Notes under the pieces: model-generated | Database searches by the model: none | Seen by the model: the letters and a program-made list of their open reading frames with translations, nothing else | Told to the model about the DNA's origin: nothing | Shown: positions 47,736 through 58,273 of the stretch, in pieces | How positions within the stretch are numbered: position 1 is the first letter of the stretch | Layout: each line of letters starts with the position of its first letter | NCBI RefSeq assembly: GCF_932294415.1 | Contig: NC_065544.1 | Span: 26,263,351-26,327,350, forward strand | Length of the DNA: 64,000 nt | Direction of reading: 5' to 3' | DNA from: Quercus robur | Taxonomy: Eukaryota > Streptophyta > Magnoliopsida > Fagales > Fagaceae | Made by a program: the position numbers and the translations under genes

Positions 47736-49997
47736 TTAAACTTGTGGTGGCTCATCAGTGGAGGACACTGCTGTGGAGCTAGTTATCTCTCCTCCCGAGG
47801 TTGCAATAGGGCCAGTTCTTTCAACCTCACAGATGGGGGATTCATCATTGATGATGACCTGAATCTTGAGGTTGGGGATAATGAATAGCTCTTCGGGGAT
47901 AGGAACATTATGCTTTAGCCTCAAGGGAGATGCAGCCTCCACTTCTAGCTTGTCCAAAGCTATAGTCCACCCTTTGGTAAAGTAAACTTGAAGGTTCTGC
48001 TGCATCTCGAGCTTTATAGTGGTGATGTGGTCATACTAGCCTTGGTAGTAGGCCTCTTGAATTTTGGCATCATCAATTACCACATAGCTTTTCAGCTCAA
48101 CATCTTTCCCCGCGAGAGCAGTCCTGGCCTCCTGCAACTCTTTCTCCAAAGCCTCAGCCCTCTTAGTAATGGCTTTGGTGTTCTCCTCGGCTTCAAACCA
48201 CAGCCTTTCAATCTCGGAAACTTTGTTCATGCCATCCGAGATCTTCCTTAGAAGATCCTCGTTGTCATTACTTAGTTCCTCGGCTCTAGCCTTGGCAGCT
48301 TGGTACCTTTCTTTGATCACCATGGAACATTGATATCCCTGCCATATAACAAAGGTAGTGTTTAAAAAAAAAAAATTGAATGAAATAATAAAAAAGAAGA
48401 GAAAATAGCAATAAGGAGGCAAGGAAAAGTTTGTTACCATGATGGATTCCCTCTTCATGTTGAGCAAGATGGATTCATCATCCCACTTGGCCCAGTGGTT
48501 CATGTATGCTAGAAATAAGAGAGCTTCACCAACACTCTCAGCCACTTTACCCCCACGGCCTTCTCTCCAGGGCCTAACCCTATCTATTGTAAGGAAGGGA
48601 ACCCTGTCCACCATGAAAGTGTGGACATAAGAAGGAGCCTCTGTAGCATCAACTTGAAAGTCCCCTAGGTCAAGGGGGTGGGGGGGGGGGGGGAGTTTTC
48701 GGAATCAGGAGCTGTAGAGGATTGGCCTGCTCCCCTAGGACACTTCCGACTAGCCTTAGTCTTCTAGGTAGGAGTTGCAGTTGCCATAGTGACAGGAGCA
48801 GTTTGAATGGCCACAAGAGCATTGGCAGCTGGAGTAGAAGGAGTTTGAGTTCTGGGCACAATTAGAGTGGCCAAAATTTGTGCAAGAGTAACCTCACTTC
48901 GTTGGAACGTCATCTCGGTCGAAGAGTCTTCTAGGGGAATAGCAACAATATCAAGCTCTTCTCAGGGTGGCGAAGGGGTACGGGTAGGAGCGTGGTCTAT
49001 TTTCTTCTTCCTTTGGTGTCGTGGGCGGTCAGCTGGAGTTGGCTTTACAACAGTGACCCCAAGGTCCATAGGAGTGAAAGGAGGAGGAGATTTACTCCAA
49101 TATCTTCCCTTTTCTCGATGAGCACATTCTGAGGTAGATAGGATATATCCCTTGCAGCAGACATCAATATAAGGGAGCAAAAGCAAATGATGCTTTACAG
49201 TGATAGCCTTTCCCGCAGCTTGAAAGCTTCAATACACAGGAGAATATCCGAGAATGAGATAAGCTGCATGGAGCTGACCGTCAGGATGAGGATAGATTGG
49301 AGATCTCAGTAATCTGTTCAAGTCCGTGGAGTTGATCAATTGTCTCTTCTTCTTAAAAGTGTGATGCTCTGAAAAAGAAATAAGCAAAGGTTCGTCACAT
49401 AGAATGTCTAAAAAAGCTCGAAAATGAGGCAAATTAGAAATAATAAGTTGGTATAAAGAAAAAATCCTATAAGATTTACCCACCTGCTTTACCCACACTT
49501 GTGGGGCAGTGGATTTTGCCGGGGTACCAATTTCTCAGGATGATCAGATAGTCTCCTTCTATCTCCTTGTCGGAATCCAAATGGCTAGAAATAAGCCTCA
49601 CCTCCCCGTGCCGAATCTTGAAGTAAAACCCAGAGGTTTTACTATCTTGAAAACTATAGATGAAGTTGATGTCGTGCTTGGTAAACTTCAATCCAAGCCT
49701 CTTATTAAGGGTGTCTACACTACTAATGATCCTAAATACATTAGGAGTACATTGGTTGGAACAGACCTTAAAGTGGTGTAGGAAGTTAGTAAAGAGGTCA
49801 CTCATGGGGATCCTCACTCCCCCCTCTACAATGGCAACGAGTGGGATTACCACTCTGCCTTCCCCTCTTGAAAGTATTGCCTCGAATTCCGGGTAATAAC
49901 TCACTTCTACGTCATCAGGAAAGCTATATCCCCTCCTAAACTTAGCTAATCTCTTAGGGGTGTCAACCATAGATTTAAATTTCCCCATTATAAACAA
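47736..49997 (-). mobile_element. Antisense reading-frame region of the Tat-lineage element (fossil)
   Basis: Three main minus-strand frames (49476-49997, 48036-48614, 47736-48005) run opposite to gag-pol. The first resembles the plant 'putative gypsy-type transposase' domain (KFRRGYSFPDDVEVSYYPEF); the second has a long charged, coiled-coil-like stretch (ELSNDNEDLLRK, EALEKELQEA). Antisense extra frames, some spliced, are known in Retand-like elements. Upstream on the minus strand a TATATAAGGGAGACC motif (about 50220-50234) could be its promoter. Confidence 0.7.
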
Positions 49998-50469
49998 AAA
50001 AATAAACTAAGAAGAAGAATACAAAGATAAAACTAAGCTAAAGGAAGAAAAGTAAACGAACTTACAACAGGAAGGAGAAGCAGAAGAAAAGGGGTCACTG
50101 AAGGCCGACTGAAGGTCGTCGAGAAGGAAGTGGTGGAGAGAAAAGAGAAAAGAGAAAAGAGAAGTTTTTTAAAGTTCTAACGAAATAATAACAGAGAAAG
50201 AGCCTAAAATAAGGTCTGAGGTCTCCCTTATATAGGAAAAGTGAGGGAGAGGAAGGGACAGATGAGACATTTCCTTTCCCGCACATTTTCCATTTTCCAA
50301 AGGGCCCATCTGGCTATCCATTCAGCAACATGTGCTAATGATTGTGGGGTGAGAAGCATGAGCATCTCCGCGGCATTTATTGCCTAACACTGCCACTGTT
50401 CATAAATACCAATTAATGTTTGCCACGTTTTTCTCGAACCACAATTCCCATATCAGTTATGATGACCAG

Positions 50470-50487
50470 GAGATCGTGGAGGGCTAT
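50470..50487 (+). other. Polypurine tract before the right LTR
   Basis: GGAGATCGTGGAGGGC precedes the LTR start, as the same G-rich tract does at 37882-37897. Confidence 0.6.
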
Positions 50488-51290
50488 TATGGGGAGTGGA
50501 ACAGTCACTACACAGGTCTAAAGCCCAAGAAGTAATTAGGCCATGGGGAAAGAATTGGGCTTGGCCTGTGTATTGAAAGGAAAGCTCAATGGGTAATAAA
50601 CCATGAAAAGAGGAAAGCTAGATCGTCCCAAGTATTAAGGAAAAGATGAGTGACACAGGAAATCAGTTCCTGTGGAAAAGGTAAGGTGCCAACTTACCTG
50701 AGGTATGATGCACGGATGATCTACGTGTGATTTCTGAGAGATTCCTAGAACCACGGGAAACTTTTGAAACATGCAAGAAGGTTGAAGATCTTTGCCTCCG
50801 TATTAATGATGGGGTTCTTACCTAACCTCTACCGCATTAAATACAAGTAAGACGGCCTGAATAGTACAAACAACCTCCAAAAGTTAGAGTTCTAGGATAA
50901 AGGTGGGGAGGGAACTGATAAAGTTAAGAAAAATATCCCTGAGACTCTGGCAGGCAACAAGACAACTGTAGTAATAAGAGTAAGGATTGAAGCTATAAAA
51001 GGGAGAGGAGAGGCAAAAGGCAAAGGATCCAAAAATGGGGGAAGGGAACATTTAGAAGAAAAATGAGTCACAAAGAGAGAAAGAGTAAGGGAAACACCTC
51101 GGGAACTTGGGAGTTATCTATTGTAATATCTAGGTTGAAATTGTAGTATTTGAGGTAAAAGAAATCAATTACTTGAGTCTCCCATTGTGGAGTGTTTATC
51201 CCTTGTTGTTTACTTATATGTTGTTTGTTCGAATAATTTGAGTGTGAATCTGTGAAGAACTCCACGGGGGCCAATTTTTGCGATCCCACA
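50488..51290 (+). repeat. Right LTR of the Tat-lineage element (803 bp)
   Basis: Aligns end to end with 37901-38695, ending in CCCACA. About a tenth of positions differ by eye. Confidence 0.88.
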
Positions 51291-51295
51291 ATTAT

Positions 51296-52240
51296 CATCA
51301 TCTTTCTATGTAATTGGAAAAAGATTCTTTGGTATCTATTTTTTGCTATTTTTCAACAGCTATTCTTATTTTTTAGTTCAAATTGTTTTTCTTGAAAAAT
51401 GGTTAAAATAAAATTTGAAATAAATAAAAGATATTAAAGGTTAAGTAGTCAAATTGAAAAAAAAAAAAATACTCTCTTAAATATATCTAACTCCATATCT
51501 CATGTTTTTATCGGTATTAATAACTATCTAAAAATTCAAAACCTTTTTACATACATACATTTGTTTATTTTGAGCAAAAAGAACATCACACAACGGATTT
51601 TTTATTATTAAAAAACAGTCTTTGATCATGCACATAAAGTATGCATGAGGCTAATTATTTTTATTATACCTATCTTTTTTTTTTAAGGGTTTATTATACC
51701 TATATTTGATAATTAAAATAATATAATTTTATCAATGAATATTACTATGATAACTCAAAACAGAAATATAATAGAATTTCACAATCAATGGCATTCACTC
51801 TATGATAATTGTTCTTTATCATCAAAATAAGATATCAAGCGATTTTTGGTGTAAGCGTGGTTCAAAGCCTAAATCTCTTATTTAATAAAAAAAAGTAAGT
51901 TGTTTAATTATACTTAATTATATCAATTTTGACTAAAATTAGCTACAAAATTTTCAATATTGATAAAATAAAATCTTTATAATATTACTATGGATTGATA
52001 AAATAAGAAAATACAAGCCAATTTAAACCTCTATATTTTTTAGTAAAAAAATTCTTAAATGATTAGAAATTATTGATTAATATATTTGGGAACGAATATT
52101 AAAATGGGTTTTCTTTGGTTTTTATTTTTAAATTAATATTTAATGCCACCGACCTTCCACTTCCACCGACCTCAAACAAAATAAAAGGATTCCTAGTACC
52201 CAACGGACGTCTCACTTTCACTTTCCAGTTTTTAGTTTTC
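51296..52240. other. AT-rich spacer upstream of the poly(A) polymerase gene
   Basis: No gene or clear element. The last part should include the promoter of the downstream gene. Confidence 0.5.
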
Positions 52241-52241
52241 A

Positions 52242-52420
52242 AATTTCTCTCTCTGCGTGAAAAAGCAGCAATCTCTCATCCTGAGTCTGTATCTGAATCG
52301 AAGAAGAAGAAAGATTTCTCTCTCTCTCTCTGCGCGTGAAAAAGCAGCAATCTTTGAATCGAAGAAGAAGAAGAAAGAAAGATTTCTCTCTCTGTCTCTG
52401 CGTGAAAGAGCAACAATCGG
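52242..52420 (+). repeat. Three ~70-bp imperfect repeats in the 5' leader
   Basis: The unit TTTCTCTCT..TGCGTGAAAAAGCAGCAATC followed by GAATCGAAGAAGAAG recurs from about 52242, 52315 and 52384. The third unit is diverged. It lies in the presumed 5' UTR of the poly(A) polymerase gene. Confidence 0.8.
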
Positions 52421-52560
52421 CTTTGGACTCCTCGGCACGCTCCAACTCAATCACAAACGGAAACCCACTTTTAGGGTTTCATTCTACTGCTATATCTCTT
52501 TGTAATTTTTTTTTCTCTCTATTAGCCAAATTTTATGTATCTGGGTTTTTAATTTTGTTT

Positions 52561-52714
52561 GTAAGTTTTAAAATTTTGCTTAAATAGAATTGTATTACAT
52601 TGCCTTTTTTCATGAATTCAGTGAATATTGAATAAATTTTACTGCCCATTGTTGAATTTTCTTCAATCTTCCGTAATAATTTTTGTTCTTATTTTCTTGT
52701 TTGGGTAAATTTTA
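52561..52714 (+). other. Probable 5' UTR intron of the poly(A) polymerase gene
   Basis: Donor GTAAGT at about 52561 and acceptor TTTTAG ending about 52714, just before the start codon. Predicted by eye only. Confidence 0.45.
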
Positions 52715-52737
52715 GTTGCTACAATATTATATTGATA

Positions 52738-54819
52738 ATGGCTATGCCCAAATCGAATCAAATGTGGGAACCGATTTCGACTGCTCAGCCTTCTGAATTA
52801 GATGTGAGTAGGACCCGGGAATTACAGAAGTTAATGGAGAATGCAGGGTTGTATGAGAGTCGTGAGGAAGCTCTGAAAAGGCAGGAGGTGTTGGGGAGGT
52901 TGGACCAAATTGTGAAATCATGGGTCAAAAAGGTTACTGAGGCTAAGGGGTATAATGAGGAGATGGTGGAAGAAGTAAATGCTGTTATCATTACATTTGG
53001 GTCTTATCGGTTGGGTGTAAATGGCCCAGGTGCTGATATTGACACGCTGTGTGTTGGGCCAAGGCACGTTACAAGGGAGGAAGATTTCTTTGGTGAACTT
53101 CATAGGATGCTGTCTGAGTTGCCTGAAGTGCAAGAGTTGCATCCTGTCCCTGATGCTCATGTTCCTGTCATGAAGTTTAAGTTCAATGGGGTTTCCATTG
53201 ATCTTCTTTATGCGAATTTGGGGTTGTGGGTTATTCCGGATGATTTGGATCTTTCTGTACCATGTTTTCTGCAGGATTTGGATGAGAAGAGTGTGCTTAG
53301 TGTTAATGGATCTAGAGTTACTGATAAGATCTTGCGTATGGTTCCTAATGTCCAGAGTTTTCAGACGACACTGAGATGTATACGATATTGGGCTAAACAG
53401 CGTGGCATTTATTCGAATGTTGCAGGGTTTCTGGGTGGTATAAATTGGGCTATTCTGGTTGCTCGGATATGCCAGTTATACCCAACTGCATTGCCTAGTT
53501 TGTTGGTTTCTCGGTTTTTCAAGGTGTATAGCCAATGGCGGTGGCCTAATCCTGTTTTGCTATGTCCCATTGAAGGAGGATCTTTGGTGCTTCAGTCTTG
53601 GGATCCTAGAAGGAATTTCAGAGACAGGAACGATTTAATGCCCATAATCACACCAGCATATCCTTGCATCAACTCCAGTTACAATGTCTCTTCAAGTACA
53701 CTCTGTATTATGCAGCAAGAATTTCAGAGGGGAAACAATATTTGTGAGGCAATGGATGCAAGTGTGACTGGCTGGAATTCTCTTTTTGAGAATTTTCTTT
53801 TCTTTGAAGCATATAAGAACTATCTACAGATAGATATAACTGCTCGGAAGGAAATTGATTTAATGAATTGGCAAGGATGGGTTGAATCTCGGCTTCGTCT
53901 GCTGACTTCAAAGATTGAGAGAGATACAAGAGGAATGCTACAGTGCCATCCACATCCTGGTGAATGTTTGGACAAATCCAAAAAATTCCACCGTTGTTAT
54001 TTTATGGGCTTGCAGCGGAAACCAGGTGTTTGTGCTCAGGAAGGTGAACCGTTTGATATAAGCTTTACTGTTGAGGAATTTAAGAACACAGTGGGGATGT
54101 ACACCTGTAAAAAGCCTGGGATGTGGATTGGTGTATGTCACATAAAACGAAATAATATTCCGCTGTTTGTCTTTCCTGGTGGAGTTAGGCCTGCCCGTCC
54201 CAAGAGAGTAGCCAGGGAAAATGGTGCTGCTGCTGAAGCTGATGAAGCCGGTAATGGAAAGAAGAGAAAAATAGATGAATCTATCACAGGCCATAAATTG
54301 AGAAAATATGATTCTATGGCAGGGACTAGGAATTCACCTTTGGCAGTGGAAGCTAAAGTAGAGGATTGTTCAATCACTGCAAGATGTCCTATTGTGGATT
54401 GTTCACAAAGTTGTCTAGGAGTTGAAGGGCCTTTCAGATTTAACCCACCAGTGGGAGCTTCATCTTCTGTTGGATGTTCATCAAGCTCTACCGCAGTTGA
54501 GATCCTTGTTTCTGATTTAGTTCCTGCTCCATCTGTGTGCCAGCAAGGTTCTTCCAAAGAACATGACAGATTTCAAGATGATGCGCAATCAACAGGTGAA
54601 GTTCAACAAAATTTTGGTGAAGGAACAAGGGTAGAGAATGACGGGGTACAGCAAGGAGTGGCTACCAGTAAAGATTGCTCTAATATCTTCAGGAATGATG
54701 GAGGGGTAGAGGAACTTGAGCCTACTGCACCATCCTCTAATGCAGTATCTGCTGCATACCTTGCCCCAAAGCCGGTTATCAAGTTTAATTTTACATCTTT
54801 GGTTAGAGCAAACTGCTAG
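52738..54819 (+). CDS. PAPS: Nuclear poly(A) polymerase (PAPS family), intronless coding sequence
   Basis: Adds poly(A) tails to cleaved pre-mRNA in the nucleus. The start is ATG 52738 (MAMPKSNQMWEPISTAQPS); the stop gives 693 residues, close to Arabidopsis PAPS1/2/4. The nucleotidyltransferase core has GSYRLG followed by DIDTLCVGP (two metal-binding Asp) and SIDLLYANL (third Asp) near residues 90-160. The central domain (RCIRYWAKQRGIYSN, GGINWAILVARICQLYP) and the RNA-binding domain (WVESRLRLL, FFMGL-like YFMGLQRK) follow. The C-terminal tail is Ser/Glu-rich, with a basic nuclear-localisation stretch (ARPKRVA and GKKRKID). Plant nuclear poly(A) polymerase genes normally have many introns, yet this frame is unbroken, so it looks like a functional retrogene with a 5' UTR intron. 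All key residues are present. Confidence 0.92.
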   Translation: MAMPKSNQMWEPISTAQPSELDVSRTRELQKLMENAGLYESREEALKRQEVLGRLDQIVKSWVKKVTEAKGYNEEMVEEVNAVIITFGSYRLGVNGPGADIDTLCVGPRHVTREEDFFGELHRMLSELPEVQELHPVPDAHVPVMKFKFNGVSIDLLYANLGLWVIPDDLDLSVPCFLQDLDEKSVLSVNGSRVTDKILRMVPNVQSFQTTLRCIRYWAKQRGIYSNVAGFLGGINWAILVARICQLYPTALPSLLVSRFFKVYSQWRWPNPVLLCPIEGGSLVLQSWDPRRNFRDRNDLMPIITPAYPCINSSYNVSSSTLCIMQQEFQRGNNICEAMDASVTGWNSLFENFLFFEAYKNYLQIDITARKEIDLMNWQGWVESRLRLLTSKIERDTRGMLQCHPHPGECLDKSKKFHRCYFMGLQRKPGVCAQEGEPFDISFTVEEFKNTVGMYTCKKPGMWIGVCHIKRNNIPLFVFPGGVRPARPKRVARENGAAAEADEAGNGKKRKIDESITGHKLRKYDSMAGTRNSPLAVEAKVEDCSITARCPIVDCSQSCLGVEGPFRFNPPVGASSSVGCSSSSTAVEILVSDLVPAPSVCQQGSSKEHDRFQDDAQSTGEVQQNFGEGTRVENDGVQQGVATSKDCSNIFRNDGGVEELEPTAPSSNAVSAAYLAPKPVIKFNFTSLVRANC

Positions 54820-55000
54820 AACAATACACAAAAATTCACTTGTCTTGAAAGCATTTTTCAAGGAGCGGATTCTGTATAGAGTGTCAGACCAACATTTTTT
54901 TTTTTTTTGGAGATGGCCTGGTTGCTATAGGGAAGTGTGTAGTTTACAACACAGGCTTCTTTCCTTTACAGACCTCTTGTATTAAAATTAATTTTCAATG
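54820..55000 (+). other. 3' UTR and flank of the poly(A) polymerase gene
   Basis: Holds ATGGCCTGGTTGCTATAGGG and ACAGACCTCTTGTATT, a block found again at about 57526-57620. Part of it (GTGTAGTTTACAACACAGGCTTCTTTCC) is repeated at about 55026-55055. Confidence 0.6.
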
Positions 55001-55060
55001 AATGAATTCAGTTTTTGAGATTCTGTGTAGTTTACAACACAGGCTTCTTTCCTTTACAGG

Positions 55061-55061
<1 letters not shown>

Positions 55062-55137
<76 letters not shown>
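55062..55137. repeat. CT microsatellite, about 76 bp
   Basis: An almost pure (CT)n run followed by a short GT-rich stretch. It accounts for the long LSLSLS frame. Confidence 0.95.
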
Positions 55138-55141
<4 letters not shown>

Positions 55142-55249
55142 GTGTGTGTGTGCACGCTTGTGTGCAACTGTGTGCTTAGATGATATAACTTATAAAAGGC
55201 CTTGTCTTTCATTTCATAATGGAATCCTTTCTTTTTGTTTAATTATTAT

Positions 55250-56165
55250 TTCATATGTCTTATTTTATCTCACTCTTTCAGAATTATTGCCTTTTAATTT
55301 ACAATTATGAGGAAACTGATTCTAAGCTTTTCTCTGTTTTATGTCATGCATTTATCCTTTCTTCTTTTCCTGCAATGTATTTGCAGGCCTCTCTTCTCAT
55401 TGGGGTATCCTCTGTCTCTGTCTCTGTCTCTCTTAACATGTACTGTTTCCCTCCTTTCGTTATATACATCTGTTGAGGTGGAAGTTGTTGGTGATAATAA
55501 TGGTGATCGTGTTTTGTAATAGATCCGCTTAAATTTGGCTATTGAGAGTATTAGTAAATTGAATTTGGACACTTGAAAGTTGGTTACTTATTGAATTCTC
55601 AATTCTTTGATTTCATTCTTGAGAAATGTTTTCATGAAGCTTCTTGAATGTAATTCGTAATGTACACAGAATCAAATTGGTAAGCATGGCAACTTGGTGA
55701 TCTGTGTACATTTAGAAAAATATACTCTTGTGCATTTTTTGCCCAGTTGTCTTAACTTGGATTACTTAAGAGATTTCCCCGATCTGCTTTGCTTTTCAAT
55801 CCTCGAAAATGTAATGAATATTATGGAAAATTGAAAATTGAATATTAGTAAAGCATACTGTTTGTTCTGGATTTTCATAATCAATGGGAAGTGACAACTA
55901 CTTTCAGAATCTTGTTAATTTGGTCCTTTATAGTTACCAATATGTGGCTGTAGATTATCTTCTCTTTTCCTCCAGTTTCTGGCAAATGGGGTAAAACTAA
56001 AGTGTTAGTCTTGTTTGTGGTCTCCTTTATCAAGAATTGGAGAATCATGTTACATAATTAATAATTTTATCGTGCTTTGTCATCCAGAGCTAGTTGATTA
56101 ACTTATCTCTTATATTATTTACATGTTTTTATTCATTTATTTATTTTGTGTCCATATAAGTCTAC
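55250..56165 (+). pseudogene. HVA22-zinc-finger copy E, decayed relic
   Basis: Begins in intron 1 (TTCAGAATTATTGCC), then has exon 2 (55387-55407 area, CCTCTCTTCTCATTGGGGTATCC), exon 3 (about 55524-55651, matching IESISKLNLDT and LISFLRNVFMKLLE with stops) and intron 3 up to GTGTCCATATAAG. Exon 1 and exons 4 onward are missing: at about 56160 the sequence jumps to the 3' flank known from copy B (15925). It has in-frame stops (for example TGA after DT) and cannot be expressed as protein. Confidence 0.8.
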
Positions 56166-56620
56166 CATATTTTGACCAAATTTTTAGCTATGGAGATTTC
56201 AATTTTTAATATGTGGGGATTTAGCTTCAATTATTTTCTCTGTATATAAAATAGTAGGTTTACCTTTATCAAGAACAAGGGTCTTAATTCTATGTTACAA
56301 TAAGTTCTATTTCTAAGGAGTGGACGAATCAATTTGTACGTAACAAAAAAGGTAATTGATGATTAGGGTGTCATTTTTTTTTTCAAACAATGGTCAATTT
56401 TGATTTGCATGTTACGGAATGCATTTGATCAGTTCTTTTTTAGAAGTAAGGGACATAAATATGATTTTACCAATTTGATGTTCAAATTTTGGACCAGTTA
56501 ATTGATTGCTCATTGGACACTCCCGTGTCAATATTGTTCTAAACTAATAACTCTGCTAAGTTGCAAGTTATGGCTTCTATGCCAAAATTGTTATATTGGA
56601 GTTCTACCTAGAGGAAAAAT
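56166..56620 (+). repeat. Duplicated 3' flank (as after copy B), without the PIF inserts
   Basis: Matches 15925-16096, 17341-17460 and 18595-18665. It thus shows the state before the two PIF-type elements went in. Confidence 0.75.
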
Positions 56621-58273
56621 TGGTCGATTATTATATGTATTTTTCTTCGAGTTGCATTGTTTACAGCCAAGGTTTTTCTAAGAGCTTGCAAGATGAGAGA
56701 TGATCAGTTTGAATTTGGAGAAACATAATCAGGTTCTGAGATTGTTTGGGAATATGAGTTTGGATTCTGAAGGGAATTTGGGAACAAATAGAGATTAAGT
56801 ATTGTCTGGCTTGAAGATTCAGGAGAAAACAAAAATCAAGGCAGGAGAAGAAGTCTCTTGAGCAGTAGATTGGTCCATCAAGTGCAAATGAAGGTTATGC
56901 TCCACAGATAAACCATAGTTCCAAGCCTTCACCTTTAAAAAACTCACAAAGAAGGTATGATGAACTTTAAAATTTTCTCTTCCAAGTGTGGATAGTGTCT
57001 CTCTTTGATATGCTATATTAGATCCATTGCAGATATGCAACCATTAAGTCGTAGTTTTTGAGACTAAACTAATGCTTAGGTTGCTGTGAAAAGTGGAGGG
57101 TATAGTTTTTGGCATCCAAATAAGCTTGGATTGTATGTTGCAGTGTCCAAAGCTAAACCACACCAAGTTGGGGGCGTAAAAAAAAAGACATCTGTATTAG
57201 TGTGATGGACTTCGTAAGTACTATAATCACTGAAGATAAATATAGTGTCTAAAAAATGCCATCAGCTTCACCAAAGGCTGCTTCCTTGGAAGGATTCAGA
57301 TGGTCAACTCTCCATATTGGAAAAAGCACCTTCTCTCACAAAGAACAGTTATGAAAGGAAATCAAGCGGATCAATTGGGGAAAAGAGTAAAATAATTAAA
57401 AAGGATTGTCCTAGTATCCAAGAGGTGCCTTCAGTTTTCTATCTGCCCAACTGGTTTATAAGTATTACAGAAGAGGAAGCCCATACGGCTGCAAATATGT
57501 ACATTGCTTTTTCTTATTTTTGTGGGGGTGGCCTGTTTGCTACAGGGACTGAGGGAAGTGTGCAATTCTTCTTTGCATTACAGACCTCTTGTATTGAAAT
57601 TATTTTCCTGAATTCAATCATAGAGAGTCTTTCTCCCTCTTGGCTAAAGCAGAGGATGTCTTGATTGAACTTAAAGATAGTCCACTAAAATACAACATAA
57701 TCCAGAAATTATTGCACTCGAATTATAGGCAGCAGATGGAATGGGACACTCTGGTCATGTAGGTAATCAATTATGCAAATGGGTCTTAACAAAACTTTCA
57801 AAAACCACCACTTAGAGTTGTAGTTGCATCGATAGTTTTCAAGTTCCAAGAACTTGAAGTTGTACATGTCAAATTTATCTTGTCGTTTGGCAACGAAAAT
57901 ATGAGATAACTTGCAATTAAGAACAAATCCTAATATTAGCCAATGTGGTTTCTTATTAAAAAAATAATAATAAAAAAAAATTCAATTTGGTTTGGCTTGT
58001 TATTTCTGTCAAGTTTGCTAATCAAACATGATGGTTAAAATTTGCTTTTGATTTTTATTGCCTTGTCAATAGACCTTAAATTGTCAAAAATGTATTATTA
58101 TTCAGACAGTGATTAACTTCAAAAATTTTAACGTCAATATACAACCATGGTCTCCCTTGAAAAAGTTTTCTGATTTCACCACTGAGCACAAGCATAGAAG
58201 AAAGATCACCTTGTTGTTAATTTATTGGAGAGTTTACAATAAGTTTTGGAAAAGAAACTATTAACATAAATTA
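56621..58273. other. Unassigned region before ALDH6B2
   Basis: 56700-57240 has no recognised feature. 57257-57350 has a short frame (MPSASPKAASLEGFRWSTL) that looks gene-like but matches no family I know and soon stops. 57526-57620 repeats the 3' UTR of the poly(A) polymerase gene. 57660-58273 is AT-rich; its last part should include the ALDH6B2 3' UTR (minus strand). Confidence 0.45.
57526..57620 (+). repeat. Second copy of the poly(A) polymerase 3' UTR block
   Basis: GGCCTGTTTGCTACAGGG, GGAAGTGTG, TTACAGACCTCTTGTATTGA and GAATTCA occur in the same order as in 54915-55005, with scattered changes. Confidence 0.75.

Larger units (their letters stand above)
37451..51290 (+). mobile_element. 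Ty3/gypsy element, Tat lineage (Retand-like), fossil, with extra 3' piece in front
   Basis: Order: a duplicate of the 3' internal end (37451-37900), left LTR (37901-38695), gag, protease, reverse transcriptase, RNase H, a second RNase H, a nested solo LTR (43058-45423), integrase, 116-bp tandem repeats, an antisense reading-frame region, then right LTR (50488-51290). The second RNase H and the antisense frames mark the Tat/Retand lineage. It is broken, with many breaks (clearly more than ten). The two LTRs differ at roughly one site in ten by eye, suggesting an age of several million years. Confidence 0.88.

Noticed and set aside
48036-48614. A host coiled-coil gene on the minus strand
   Set aside because: It lies between integrase and the right LTR, in the place where Retand-like elements carry antisense frames, so it belongs to the element.
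55002-55310. A Leu/Ser-rich protein
   Set aside because: The frame is a translation of the CT microsatellite and flanking UTR.
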